IMG/VR virus record: IMGVR_UViG_3300037488_002473
Span: 1 to 36,016 of that record
Source of the DNA: a virus
Reading direction: 5' to 3' (one strand)
Length of the DNA: 36,016 nucleotides
Positions 21,983 through 30,020 of this stretch are shown one piece after another. The notes below the pieces were generated by a model, which did no database searches, was not told the DNA's origin, and saw only the letters and a program-made list of their open reading frames with translations. A program made the position numbers and the translations under genes. Numbering within the stretch: the first letter of the stretch is position 1; every line of letters begins with the position of its first letter.

Positions 21983-24148
21983 ATGTCGCCCCGCTTTGTC
22001 TTTCGTAGCGCCACCAAACACCAGCCCCAAGGCGCTACGGATGAAAGCGGGTTTTCTGTTTTCTCTTGGGAAAGAATCCACACCATTGCCATTGATACAG
22101 AAACCACAGGCCTTGACCCATGGGGCACTCTTGGGGTAGATCGCAAGTTTGCCCCCTGCCGCCCTTTCTTTATCGCAATTTGCGACACTGAAGGCAATAC
22201 AGCGTCATTCCGCTTTCCAGTCAATAAAAAGACTCGAGAAGTCATATTCCCGGCCAGACCATCGGGAAACCTCCGGGCCCTCTTGGATTGCATCGAAAGC
22301 CCGAACATCACCAAGGTTCTCGCCAATTTCAAGTTTGATGCCTGTATGCTCAAAAAAGCCTTCGGCGTTACGTTCCGGGGCAGGATTGTGGACGTACTAT
22401 TGACGCAATATCTAACGGACCCAACCGCCTACAATATCGACCTCAAAAGCCTTTGCGCCAAGTTCCTCAAAATCTCAACAGAGGACGAGGACGCACTCCA
22501 TGCCGCTACCCTGGAAGGGAGGCGAGAGGCCAAGGCAAAAGGCTGGGCCTTTGCCGAAGAGGTAAAGGCAGACTACCACCTTGCCGCCCCTGCCATACTG
22601 GAAAAATACGGGCGCCTAGACGCCTTCCGCACTATGGCCTTGCACCAAGCCCAACAGGAAGCCTTGAACAATAAAGAGAACGCGGACACACTGTTCGCCC
22701 CAGGGATCGGGGAATTGATAGAGCGCGAGCATGCCGTGATGATGGAATTGATGCGAATGGAAGAGACTGGCGTCCGTATCGACACGGGAACCCTTGCGGA
22801 CCTCTCCGACTTATACAGGGGCATCGTTGAAGAGAACGCCAAAACAATAGCTAAGGAAGCCAAAACAAAAGATTTTAACGTCAACAGTGCCCCTCAAAAG
22901 CAAGTGGAGTTTTTTGGGAATCGAAAACTCACCCCGCTTGCCTACTCTTCCAAAGGGCGGGGTCGTTCCTTGGTTTATTCCCAGTGCCGCTGGTGTAAGG
23001 GTCGAGGGTGCCGGATCTGCCAAGAGACTGGGCGCTCCCCGAAGTGTGACGCGGACTTTCTGGACCATGTTGGGGTGGATCGGACGGGCGGGGGCTTCAA
23101 GCCGAAGGACCGCCTAGCCTTTGCAATGCTGCACCACTCTGCCGCAGATACCATGCTTGGGTTTTGCGAACAATACGGAGAGAAAGCGTGCGAAGAAAAA
23201 GCGTCAGGGATTCCCTATCCCGTCAAGATCCTGCATCCAAACTACAACCAAACCACAGTAAAGACAACCCGCCTTTCTTCATCCAATCCCAACCTCCAAA
23301 ACGTAGCGTCAGACGACTCAGGAAAAAAGAAAACGGCAATCCCTTACAGGGTCCGGGAATTATTTACTCCCCGCCCAGGAAAAGCCTTCCTTGCCCCAGA
23401 CTATTCCCAAATCGAAGTTTGGGTCCTCGCCCTCCTGGCAGGGGACAAGGCCTTCCTGAATCAATTGGCAAAGGGCGGGGACGCCCACCAAATAGTCGCT
23501 GACATGATCTGGCCTGGAGCATACAACCGGGCAACGGTCAAGAAAGCAAAGGCGAAAGAGAAAGCGGGCAAGCCTTTGACAGAGGAAGAAAAGGCAGAGA
23601 AAAAGAAAGCCGCCCGGGTTCGCAAAATCGTCAAGACAATCAATTTCGGCATCATGTACGGGAGCGGGGACGATAAAACGGGCGAGGCAATAGGGGTGAG
23701 CACCGAGGAAGCCCGCAAGATGAAAGCCGAGTATTTTGCAACATTCCCCGCCGTCCAGGCATTCATGGAACGAATCCAGAAGGAAGCCAAGCGCCTGGGG
23801 TACGTTGACTCCCCCTATGGGGTCCGGTATCGGGCAGAACGCGGGGCGGAGTATCGTCTAACAAACTACATAATCCAAGGGACTGCCGCCCAGATCCTCA
23901 AGTCCGGGATGGTAAAACTCGGGGAATTGTTCCGCAAAAAATACCAAGGCCGGTCGGAAATGCTCCTACAGATCCACGATGAATTATTGATCGAATGCGA
24001 CAAGGCCTTGGCCGAGTCGTTAGAGTTTCGCAAGGAAGTGGAGGGGTGCCTTGCCACAGATTGGAAGCGTCTGGGATGCCCGATACCGTTCCCCATCGGC
24101 ATGAAGTTCACAGAAAGCGCCTGGGGCTTTGCAAAGGACGTGGCCTAA
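21983..24148 (+). CDS. family A DNA polymerase with 3'-5' exonuclease and inserted zinc knuckle
   Basis: The protein has 721 aa. Exonuclease: IAIDTETTG with Asp38 and Glu40 (Exo I), LANFKFDACML (Exo II) and YGRLDAFRTM (Exo III), so proofreading should be active. Polymerase: motif A APDYSQIEVWVLALLAGD (Asp473), motif B with RKIVKTINFGIMYGSG, motif C LQIHDELL with Asp666. Motif B carries Phe at the sugar-selectivity position, as in E. coli Pol I. Unusual is an insertion around residues 320-360 with C335-x2-C338, C343-x2-C346 in a CRWCKGRGCRIC pattern like a DnaJ zinc repeat, in the region of the thumb. AAAGGA lies 6 bases before the ATG. It replicates the phage genome with the primase-helicase next to it. 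Confidence 0.95.
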   Translation: MSPRFVFRSATKHQPQGATDESGFSVFSWERIHTIAIDTETTGLDPWGTLGVDRKFAPCRPFFIAICDTEGNTASFRFPVNKKTREVIFPARPSGNLRALLDCIESPNITKVLANFKFDACMLKKAFGVTFRGRIVDVLLTQYLTDPTAYNIDLKSLCAKFLKISTEDEDALHAATLEGRREAKAKGWAFAEEVKADYHLAAPAILEKYGRLDAFRTMALHQAQQEALNNKENADTLFAPGIGELIEREHAVMMELMRMEETGVRIDTGTLADLSDLYRGIVEENAKTIAKEAKTKDFNVNSAPQKQVEFFGNRKLTPLAYSSKGRGRSLVYSQCRWCKGRGCRICQETGRSPKCDADFLDHVGVDRTGGGFKPKDRLAFAMLHHSAADTMLGFCEQYGEKACEEKASGIPYPVKILHPNYNQTTVKTTRLSSSNPNLQNVASDDSGKKKTAIPYRVRELFTPRPGKAFLAPDYSQIEVWVLALLAGDKAFLNQLAKGGDAHQIVADMIWPGAYNRATVKKAKAKEKAGKPLTEEEKAEKKKAARVRKIVKTINFGIMYGSGDDKTGEAIGVSTEEARKMKAEYFATFPAVQAFMERIQKEAKRLGYVDSPYGVRYRAERGAEYRLTNYIIQGTAAQILKSGMVKLGELFRKKYQGRSEMLLQIHDELLIECDKALAESLEFRKEVEGCLATDWKRLGCPIPFPIGMKFTESAWGFAKDVA

Positions 24149-24149
24149 C

Positions 24150-26327
24150 ATGAGAGACAAAACCGTCAAACTTTATACCGCCTTGGGTTTCGACATTGCC
24201 GAAAACAACGGCGGGGAGTTGCGGGCAACCTGCTTGGTATGCGGGAAGCCAAAGTTTTACCTTTCGGACGATGGCGCCTTTGACTGCAAAGGATGCAGCA
24301 TCCGGGGGAATGATCGCACGATTGCAAAAATACTGCATGACAAGATCTATGCCAAAGCACTAGGGCCAAAACAAAAGGCCGCCCTCTCAGAGTGGCGCGG
24401 CATGCCAGAGGACTGTTTCGATTCCAAGTCGCTGGGGTGGGATCCAATCTTCAAGGAATGGACCGCCCTTTCTCCGTTGTCCCCAGGATTGAAGGCCTGG
24501 GGCTTGAAGCGTACAAAGGAAATCAAAGGCAAGCGCCGATTCCTCGCCCTTCCTGGCGGGGAAATGGGGCTTTTCGGGGCAGATCTGATCCAGCCGGGCG
24601 GCAAGGAAACGGTCTATATTTGTGAAGGCGAATGGGACTCCCTTTCCTTTTCTTGGCTGCTTAAGGCAAACAATGCCCGGGCCTATGTTGTAGGCGTCCC
24701 CGGTAGTACAACCTTCAAGGATGAATGGGTCGAATGGATGCGGGGGCGTAAGATCTGCGCCCTCTTGGACAATGACAGGGGCGGCTTGGCAGGAAATGGG
24801 GTTTTGAGGAAGCGCCTTGGGAATGTTGCCGCGTCCATTCAATATCTCCATTGGCCCGCCGACTTAGACGGCAAGTGGGACGTTGACAAACTTATACAAG
24901 AGGAAATCCCAGAACGCGACCCCGCCGAAATCCTGGAAGGAATAAAGAGAAATCTCAAGGCAACGATCCAGGGAAGCACCGAGGACAAAGGAAAGAAAAC
25001 CACCCAGGAGCAAGCCCAAGAGGCAACGGGCCCCGAAGCAATCGACCCCAGCACCGTCCCTCAAATATCCTACAAGGAATTGCACGCCTGTTTTGGCAAG
25101 TGGTATCACCTGCCTCAGGCCTTGCGGGACGGCTTGGACATAGAGATTGCCTGTCTCTTTGCCGCCAAAATGAACCTGAGGCCCGCCCCTTGGGTCTATC
25201 TGGTGGGCCCGTCCTCGACCGGAAAATCCATGCTAGTGGAAAGCCTGGACGCCTTGGAAGAGGCCGTTTTTCTTTCCGAAGTCCGAGGGACAACCTTGGT
25301 TTCCGGGTTCTCCGTCCAGGGAGGCGGGGATCCTTCAATGCTGGCCCGGTTCAACGATTTTGGGAGTGGTGCGTCAAAGTCTGTTCTACTTGTGGGCGAC
25401 ATGTCAGTCACCATGTCTCAGGGTTCGGAGGAAGTCCAACGGGTCCAAAGTCTTTTGCGTGATATATCAAATGGGCGCATGTATGCCGCCTATGGTAACG
25501 GAGTGATTAGAGACTATAAAAAGTTGCACGTGGCAATCCTGGCAGGTGTGACCATGGAAGTTTGGCGCATCGACACCCCGGAAATGGGGGAACGCTTTGT
25601 TAAGTGTATCGTTTGCCGATCCTCAGGCCGGGAAAAGGACGATCGTCTAGCGTCAGAAAAAGCCGTCAGGAATACCCCATTCAGAAAAGAAATGGAGAGG
25701 GAAACAAAAGAGGCAGTCATCGGCGCAATGAAGCGCCCGATTCCCGAGGTTATACCCTACCCCGCTCCTGAAAATATGGGGCCTTTTATTGATCTCGGTA
25801 TATTTTGCGAAAGGATAAGGGGTTCGTCAAAAGTCGATAAGTTCACAAACGTACAAGAGACAAACACAAACCACGCAGGCGGGACTCGCTTTGCCACTAC
25901 TCTTGCAGTCATAGCAACAGGGGCCGCCGTTCACCTGGAATGCTCGCCCACTGATGAAAGGGTTCTCCGATTGGTTCGCAAGATCACCCGGGACACCCCA
26001 AACCATTACCGAATGATTTTGGTCAAGGCTTTGTATGACATGTACCAAAAAAAGCCTTTCATGGTTCGAGAGGTTATCCCTTCAATTTATCGGGACATGA
26101 CCACGGAGACCGCAGAAATGGAGACTGCCGCCCTTTTCCGCATGGGGGTGATTCACAAGACCAAAACACTTTGCCCGGACGGGGTGGAGCGCATCGCCTG
26201 GGAACTAGACAAAGGCATCCATGCACTCATCAAAAAACTCAGGCTTTTCGAGGACCTAGACCAATCTGACCCCTTTTCCATATCCTTCATCCCCAAACAG
26301 ATGACCATCACAAGGAAGAAACAATGA
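24150..26327 (+). CDS. primase-helicase (zinc finger, TOPRIM, AAA+/SF3-like ATPase)
   Basis: The protein has 725 aa. N-terminal CHC2-like zinc finger: C28-x2-C31 and C46-x2-C49 (CLVCGK, then FDCKGC). TOPRIM core: VYICEGEWDSLS with Glu159, and CALLDNDRGG with Asp207 and Asp209. A Gln/Lys-rich linker spans 270-300. The C-terminal ATPase has Walker A LVGPSSTGKS (351-360), then SVLLVGDMS as a Walker B-like strand, and HVAILAGVTMEVW as sensor 1. This combination primes and unwinds DNA at the fork. The last 120 residues look like a winged-helix domain. The ATG at 24150 follows the polymerase stop within 2 bp. The upstream frame extension is not used. Confidence 0.9.
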   Translation: MRDKTVKLYTALGFDIAENNGGELRATCLVCGKPKFYLSDDGAFDCKGCSIRGNDRTIAKILHDKIYAKALGPKQKAALSEWRGMPEDCFDSKSLGWDPIFKEWTALSPLSPGLKAWGLKRTKEIKGKRRFLALPGGEMGLFGADLIQPGGKETVYICEGEWDSLSFSWLLKANNARAYVVGVPGSTTFKDEWVEWMRGRKICALLDNDRGGLAGNGVLRKRLGNVAASIQYLHWPADLDGKWDVDKLIQEEIPERDPAEILEGIKRNLKATIQGSTEDKGKKTTQEQAQEATGPEAIDPSTVPQISYKELHACFGKWYHLPQALRDGLDIEIACLFAAKMNLRPAPWVYLVGPSSTGKSMLVESLDALEEAVFLSEVRGTTLVSGFSVQGGGDPSMLARFNDFGSGASKSVLLVGDMSVTMSQGSEEVQRVQSLLRDISNGRMYAAYGNGVIRDYKKLHVAILAGVTMEVWRIDTPEMGERFVKCIVCRSSGREKDDRLASEKAVRNTPFRKEMERETKEAVIGAMKRPIPEVIPYPAPENMGPFIDLGIFCERIRGSSKVDKFTNVQETNTNHAGGTRFATTLAVIATGAAVHLECSPTDERVLRLVRKITRDTPNHYRMILVKALYDMYQKKPFMVREVIPSIYRDMTTETAEMETAALFRMGVIHKTKTLCPDGVERIAWELDKGIHALIKKLRLFEDLDQSDPFSISFIPKQMTITRKKQ

Positions 26328-27211
26328 GCGCCAAAGTAGAGGCCCGGCTTTCCGCCCTCCGACAATACATAGAGGCGAGGCAGGCCGCCTATATCCTCCA
26401 CCGTCAAGGGATCGTGGAATCACCGGACTATATTTTGAGGGCCTACCGATTCCCCAACGTCATACGAAACCAAGACAAGACAACCCAATGGATACAAGAA
26501 ACCTGGGCCCGCCCGTACTATAAACACCCCCGGCTTTGGTTCGCTTTGATTCTGGCCCGAGTGTTCAACTTACCCCGTACCCTTTCCCTGCTGGGGTTTC
26601 CTGGGCAGGGGGACCCAAAGGAATGGCGCGATCATGCCTTGCAGGTTTTGGCGTTCATCCGAGAAAGCGGGACGCCTGTCTTTTCTTCCGCCTACCCCAT
26701 CACCCCACACGGGCACAAAGGCGACAAGGCCCGCATCATCGTCCATGATTCCTTGTACCCGGCCCTAGTTTATTTTTCCCAGGAAAGGACCTGGGAAACC
26801 CCTAGAGCCCTGGAAGAGATATGGGGCATTCTCATGCTGCACCTAGGCCTCGGCCCTGTGGTCTGTTCTGAAATTGCGGCAGATTTTTCATGCACAAAAT
26901 ACCACCGCCAAGGCACGGACTTGTGCCTGTGGGGCTTTGTTTCCCCGCCCGCAATAGACGCCCTGTGCCATATTTATGGGCGCCAAAAAATCGACCAAGC
27001 CGAGGCCCGGGAAATGGTCCGGGAGGTTCGCAAGGTCTGGCCCGAAAAAATCCCGTGCCCTTTCTTTGTGGATCTTGAGCACACCCTTGTCGGGTTTTCC
27101 CGTTATCTCTCGGCAAAAAACGGGAGCCCCATATCCAAGAAAATACCGAAAATCCAAAGCCCTGGGGCTGGCCCTGACGGGCTTCCCTGGGCGAAAGGTG
27201 CAAAGCCATGA
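26324..27211 (+). CDS. thymine-hypermodification-type helical protein (HMUDK_hel / aGPT-Pplase-like)
   Basis: The protein has 295 aa. Residues 17-125 match, by memory of the family, the helical domain of phage 5-hydroxymethyl-dU DNA kinases and the alpha-glutamyl/putrescinyl-thymine pyrophosphorylase-like proteins: RAYRFPNVIRNQDKTTQWIQ, HPRLWFALILARVFNLPRTL, and VFSSAYPI. Residues 172-190 (HLGLGPVVCSEIAADFS) resemble a helix-hairpin-helix, and a late D-LEHTL-GFSRYL segment is conserved too. The family is linked with modified thymine in phage DNA. No dUMP hydroxymethylase, kinase or transferase partner is visible in this genome, so its substrate is unknown. It overlaps the primase-helicase gene by 4 bp, tying it to replication. 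Confidence 0.8.
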   Translation: MSAKVEARLSALRQYIEARQAAYILHRQGIVESPDYILRAYRFPNVIRNQDKTTQWIQETWARPYYKHPRLWFALILARVFNLPRTLSLLGFPGQGDPKEWRDHALQVLAFIRESGTPVFSSAYPITPHGHKGDKARIIVHDSLYPALVYFSQERTWETPRALEEIWGILMLHLGLGPVVCSEIAADFSCTKYHRQGTDLCLWGFVSPPAIDALCHIYGRQKIDQAEAREMVREVRKVWPEKIPCPFFVDLEHTLVGFSRYLSAKNGSPISKKIPKIQSPGAGPDGLPWAKGAKP

Positions 27212-27507
27212 GCCCGCCGCGTTTTGTGTTCAAGAAAGCCCCGGCCAAGGCCCCCAAGTCCGTGGATCTGGAGGCGCTTATCCCTGCTTTTATATCTGCC
27301 ACAAAAACACCGGGAGGAATCACGGCCCGAGAGTTTGCAAGAAAGCACCGGGTGGAGGTTTTGGACGCATTGATGGTGGCCAAAGCCTGCGCCTTTGGAT
27401 ATGGCGTCCGATCCAAATGGAAAGCCCGGCCCGATGGCGGGCAGGAATCCTTGTACTGCTTACCCACAGAGAAAGAAAGAGGCGTCCCATGCTCGGCATC
27501 GTTCTGA
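27208..27507 (+). CDS. small protein with possible winged-helix domain
   Basis: The protein has 99 aa; the ATG overlaps the previous stop (ATGA). The first 20 residues are basic and Pro-rich. Residues 20-70 (VDLEALIPAFISATKTPGGI, then TAREFARKHRVEVLDALMVA) have the spacing of a helix-turn-helix, and the C-terminal part suggests a wing. It may regulate or assist DNA binding. The reading frame overlaps the next gene by 19 bp. The family is not recognised. Confidence 0.6.
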   Translation: MSPPRFVFKKAPAKAPKSVDLEALIPAFISATKTPGGITAREFARKHRVEVLDALMVAKACAFGYGVRSKWKARPDGGQESLYCLPTEKERGVPCSASF

Positions 27508-27701
27508 CCAAGGATCGTGTGTTTCATCATACTATCGAAGTTCCCGCCGTGCATCGGGAGCAATTTGCCGAGAGTCGAGGGATGGACTGCCAAACCTTTT
27601 GCGGGCTTGTTTTCCTTCAGCCTGCCGCATCGGAGAAATTGACCGAGAGAGAGGCCCTGCAAATCTTGGCCGGTATGGTCTTGGCGGCTTGGGGTGAGTA
27701 G
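27489..27701 (+). CDS. small unknown protein
   Basis: The protein has 70 aa from the ATG at 27489, preceded by AAGAGG. The same frame is open far upstream (to 26976), but there it lies antiphase within the preceding genes and is not credible. The sequence (VLTKDRVFHHTIEVPAVHRE, then EREALQILAGMVLAAWGE) is mixed and has a C-terminal amphipathic helix. It has two Cys residues, in CQTFC, close together but no second pair. No family recognised. Its stop overlaps the GTG start of the next gene. Confidence 0.6.
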   Translation: MLGIVLTKDRVFHHTIEVPAVHREQFAESRGMDCQTFCGLVFLQPAASEKLTEREALQILAGMVLAAWGE

Positions 27702-27888
27702 CGCCAAAGACAGAGGCGGGGCCCTGTTGTTCACAGGACAACGCAAAAGCCGAAAGGCCCGAGAATGCCCGGACTGTGGGCGCCCGATATGCCGGGGGGA
27801 ATACTATTGGTCTAGGGTGGAGTTACTTATTGATCCAGACGGGGCCCGGTCTGTTCTGGTCTCTCTATCGTGCTGCCGGGAAGTCTGA
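27694..27888 (+). CDS. small zinc-ribbon protein, last gene of the rightward block
   Basis: The protein has 64 aa from a GTG at 27694 overlapping the previous gene's end. Residues 25-36 hold CPDCGRPICRGE, and near the end SLSCC supplies further Cys. This resembles a zinc ribbon with one pair at each end of a beta hairpin (YYWSRVELLID). The basic N-terminus (GQRKSRKARE) suggests nucleic-acid contact. The 3' end overlaps tail-to-tail by 62 bp with the last gene of the leftward block, so no free terminator region exists between the two operons. Confidence 0.6.
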   Translation: MSSAKDRGGALLFTGQRKSRKARECPDCGRPICRGEYYWSRVELLIDPDGARSVLVSLSCCREV

Positions 27889-28111
27889 TTGCCCAGACCA
27901 CTTGCCCGGCCCGCTCAAAGCCTCGGACCTTCCCGGCCCGTTCTAGGCCCGCCAAGGAAAAGCCCACCTCGTGAGTCTCAAGACCTACTGCCGCCCCTAC
28001 CTCGCAAGTCCTGGGCGCCCATTCAACGCCACACGCCCGCAGGAGCCCCAAGATCTGGGCCCTGACTGCCTCTTCCTGGGGGGAAATGGGATCAGAGAGG
28101 GCCGCAGGCAT
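27827..28111 (-). CDS. small winged-helix-like protein, last gene of the leftward block
   Basis: The protein has 94 aa from the ATG at 28111, which overlaps the upstream stop as TGATG. Residues 10-75 read as a helix-turn-helix with wing (EEAVRAQILGLLRACGVEWA, then VGAAVGLETHEVGFSLAGLE, and KVRGFERAGQVVWAIR). The frame is open upstream of this start, but as an Arg/Cys-rich shadow of the membrane-protein gene. It may be a transcription regulator at the very end of the late block, an unusual place. It overlaps the convergent plus-strand gene by 62 bp. Confidence 0.55.
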   Translation of the reverse strand: MPAALSDPISPQEEAVRAQILGLLRACGVEWAPRTCEVGAAVGLETHEVGFSLAGLERAGKVRGFERAGQVVWAIRLPGSTIERPEQTGPRLDQ

Positions 28112-28815
28112 CACGCCCGGCCTCGGGCCCTTTGGACTGCCTGCCACGCCCCTGCCGCAATCTGGGCGCCTTTGGCCTCTAGTTTGGCCTCGGCAACCCC
28201 AAGGCCTGACTCTAAGGCATCGCCAAGCCGGGCAGTGGCAGCAAGGGCGCGCCTCTGGCGCACAATGAGGGCCACGACAACACCAGCCAAGGCGAATCCT
28301 CCCAGGATAGGCCCAGCAATGCGTAGCCACGGCAAGGCCTCACCAAAGGCGAGCAAGGCCACGCAAAACACCAGCAAGGCCCCAGCGATAGGCAAGGCGA
28401 TACGGCCCAGCCCAAACCAAGCGCCAAGGGCCCCGGCAGCAAAAGCCAACGGGATACCAAGGGCCGCAATCAGTCGGGTCCAATACTGCCAAGAGGCTAG
28501 GGCCTTTTCCTCTGCCTGCTTTTTGCTTTGGTCGAGTTCGGCCCGGGCCTTGGCAAGCGCCCCTTCTGCGTCTGCCACCCGTTGCCGGGCATCGTCTAGG
28601 GGATCGGAGGCCCCGGCCTGGGCGCCGTTGCCCGGAGGCTTGGGAGCGCCTGGGAGTTCTGTCCCAGGAAGGCCCGGCCCCTGGGAAGGAAGAGAGGGCC
28701 GAAAGGATCCGAAGCACCCACAGAGGAAACCCAAGACCACAAGGGCGAGGCCCGCCAGAAAGGCGAGGGCTAAGGCTTGGATCCAGTCTTGGCTATGGGG
28801 GTCGTGGGGATCCAT
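28111..28815 (-). CDS. multi-helix membrane protein with coiled coil (lysis or membrane role suspected)
   Basis: The protein has 234 aa; AAGGG lies 7 bases before the ATG. A hydrophobic segment at about 13-33 ends in LCGC, which could be a transmembrane anchor or a lipobox. A Pro/Gly-rich linker (38-65) follows, then a coiled coil (LDDARQRVADAEGALAKARA), then about three hydrophobic helices (110-195) rich in Ala, Leu and Gly, and a final charged helix. With the coiled-coil membrane protein encoded just upstream it sits where siphophages often carry holin/spanin genes. No holin family is recognised; the role is inference. Confidence 0.5.
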   Translation of the reverse strand: MDPHDPHSQDWIQALALAFLAGLALVVLGFLCGCFGSFRPSLPSQGPGLPGTELPGAPKPPGNGAQAGASDPLDDARQRVADAEGALAKARAELDQSKKQAEEKALASWQYWTRLIAALGIPLAFAAGALGAWFGLGRIALPIAGALLVFCVALLAFGEALPWLRIAGPILGGFALAGVVVALIVRQRRALAATARLGDALESGLGVAEAKLEAKGAQIAAGAWQAVQRARGRA

Positions 28816-28818
28816 GGG

Positions 28819-29238
28819 CTAGCCCTTTCGATGCTGCCCCGTTTCGGGGCTTGGTCTGTAGTCCCTTGGCATATCCCGCTCAATCCTATGGACTGCGCTT
28901 GCCAAGTCTTCAATTTTTGCCAAAAGGTTTTTCAATTGTTCTTCAGTCCGGGCCGCTGATATATTGATAGAAGAATGCTCGGAAGCATTGGAAATCACCT
29001 GTGCAGTGTGCATTTCTAGGAGCCTTTGCATCATGCTTTGCCAATTGGCCGTCTTGGTTTCATCTGCGTTCCTTTGGTCCTTCTGTGCAAGTTTGCATGC
29101 GTTGCATCGTGCCTCTTGGTCTGCCTTGTTCTGGTCTATCTTTTTTTCATTTTGCCCTATGCGATAATAGGCAATTGATGCCGTGACGATCACGCCAAGG
29201 ATTGCAAGCAAAGGGCCGACATAGGAAAACCATTCCAT
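28819..29238 (-). CDS. membrane-anchored coiled-coil protein (spanin/holin-like)
   Basis: The protein has 139 aa; AAGGA lies 8 bases before the ATG. One N-terminal transmembrane helix (about residues 6-26, VGPLLAILGVIVTASIAYY) is followed by a charged, heptad-containing segment with a CNAC pair (about 45-48) and a second helix near 95-115 (TEEQLKNLLAKIEDLASAVH). This one-helix-plus-coiled-coil shape fits an inner-membrane spanin or XhlA-like accessory. It lies 12 bp after the last tail-tip gene and 3 bp before the multi-helix membrane protein. Identity is inferred from topology and place. Confidence 0.55.
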   Translation of the reverse strand: MEWFSYVGPLLAILGVIVTASIAYYRIGQNEKKIDQNKADQEARCNACKLAQKDQRNADETKTANWQSMMQRLLEMHTAQVISNASEHSSINISAARTEEQLKNLLAKIEDLASAVHRIERDMPRDYRPSPETGQHRKG

Positions 29239-29250
29239 GACTTTGGTCCT

Positions 29251-30000
29251 TCAATCCGCAGAAAATATAAGATCAGACTTGAACCATGAAGTTACTATGA
29301 GGGACCCGGAGGTCCCCCCTGTTCTTATATATTCGGCAAAGTATAGGTCCATGGGTTCGTTGTCGGTTAGCATCGATAATCTCAACACCAAGCTTTTTTG
29401 CCCCTCGCTCAGTATCCCCGACACTGCTGCCAGCACCGCTATGGCGGCACCACGCTTTCGGCAGATCCGAAGCGTTCCCTCCCATACTTCGTCAGAACGG
29501 GCGTGGATATATGCCTCAAAGTTCACCACAAGCCGATATGCCCTTTCTATCTGCAAGGCTAGGCCGTATCCATAGCTGTTTATGACAGTCCAGCCTGAGG
29601 TTCCAGACACGGCTGCAAAGTCAAGGTTTCTTGGGTTCGTCAGTAAGGAGTAGCTTTGGCCACCCTCAACGAGGGTGGAATATACAATAAAACCCCCGTC
29701 TGTATATATTCCAGAGACTGACGTAGACCACCGAACCCCGCCCATTCCGTCGGGCTGTAGATAGACTCGCGTATCCATGCAGTCCGTGAGAATTCCAGTC
29801 TGAGCATCTGATGCAGGGAACGGGTCCCCGTTAGGGCTTTTTTGGATCCAAACCCCAAGTCCCGCCGTCCTTGCCGACGGGCTTCCTTGTATCACGCTCA
29901 AATAATTTTTGGCCCAGCGAAGGCCAAGGGAGACTGTAATGGGATCACCAGACTCAATCTCTGCATCATTGATAGGGCTATAGACTGGAGATGCGGGCAT
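29251..30000 (-). CDS. tail-tip or fibre-like protein
   Basis: The protein has 249 aa from the ATG at 30000 (MPASPVYSPI), with AGGAG 7 bases upstream; the frame is open a further 26 codons, but that region overlaps the preceding gene. The sequence is beta-rich with many Gly, Ser, Tyr and Thr residues (LGLRWAKNYLSVIQGSPSAR, then STSVSGIYTDGGFIVYSTLV) and ends FKSDLIFSAD. No collagen repeats or enzyme motif were seen. It is the last structural tail gene, a common place for receptor-contact proteins. It may bind the host surface together with the sugar-related domain of the tail-tube fusion. Confidence 0.55.
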   Translation of the reverse strand: MPASPVYSPINDAEIESGDPITVSLGLRWAKNYLSVIQGSPSARTAGLGVWIQKSPNGDPFPASDAQTGILTDCMDTRVYLQPDGMGGVRWSTSVSGIYTDGGFIVYSTLVEGGQSYSLLTNPRNLDFAAVSGTSGWTVINSYGYGLALQIERAYRLVVNFEAYIHARSDEVWEGTLRICRKRGAAIAVLAAVSGILSEGQKSLVLRLSMLTDNEPMDLYFAEYIRTGGTSGSLIVTSWFKSDLIFSAD

Positions 30001-30020
30001 GGGGTCACTCCTGGGAAGGA

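Noticed and set aside
26976-27488. Upstream extension of the 70-aa gene at 27489-27701 into a 241-codon frame
   Set aside because: This part lies within two better supported genes in another phase and has shadow-like composition; a ribosome site exists directly before the internal ATG.
26832-27746. Long minus-strand frame (304 codons) opposite the HMUDK_hel-like gene
   Set aside because: Its translation is Pro/Gly/Arg rich without motifs, while the plus strand carries a conserved domain and overlapping coupled genes.
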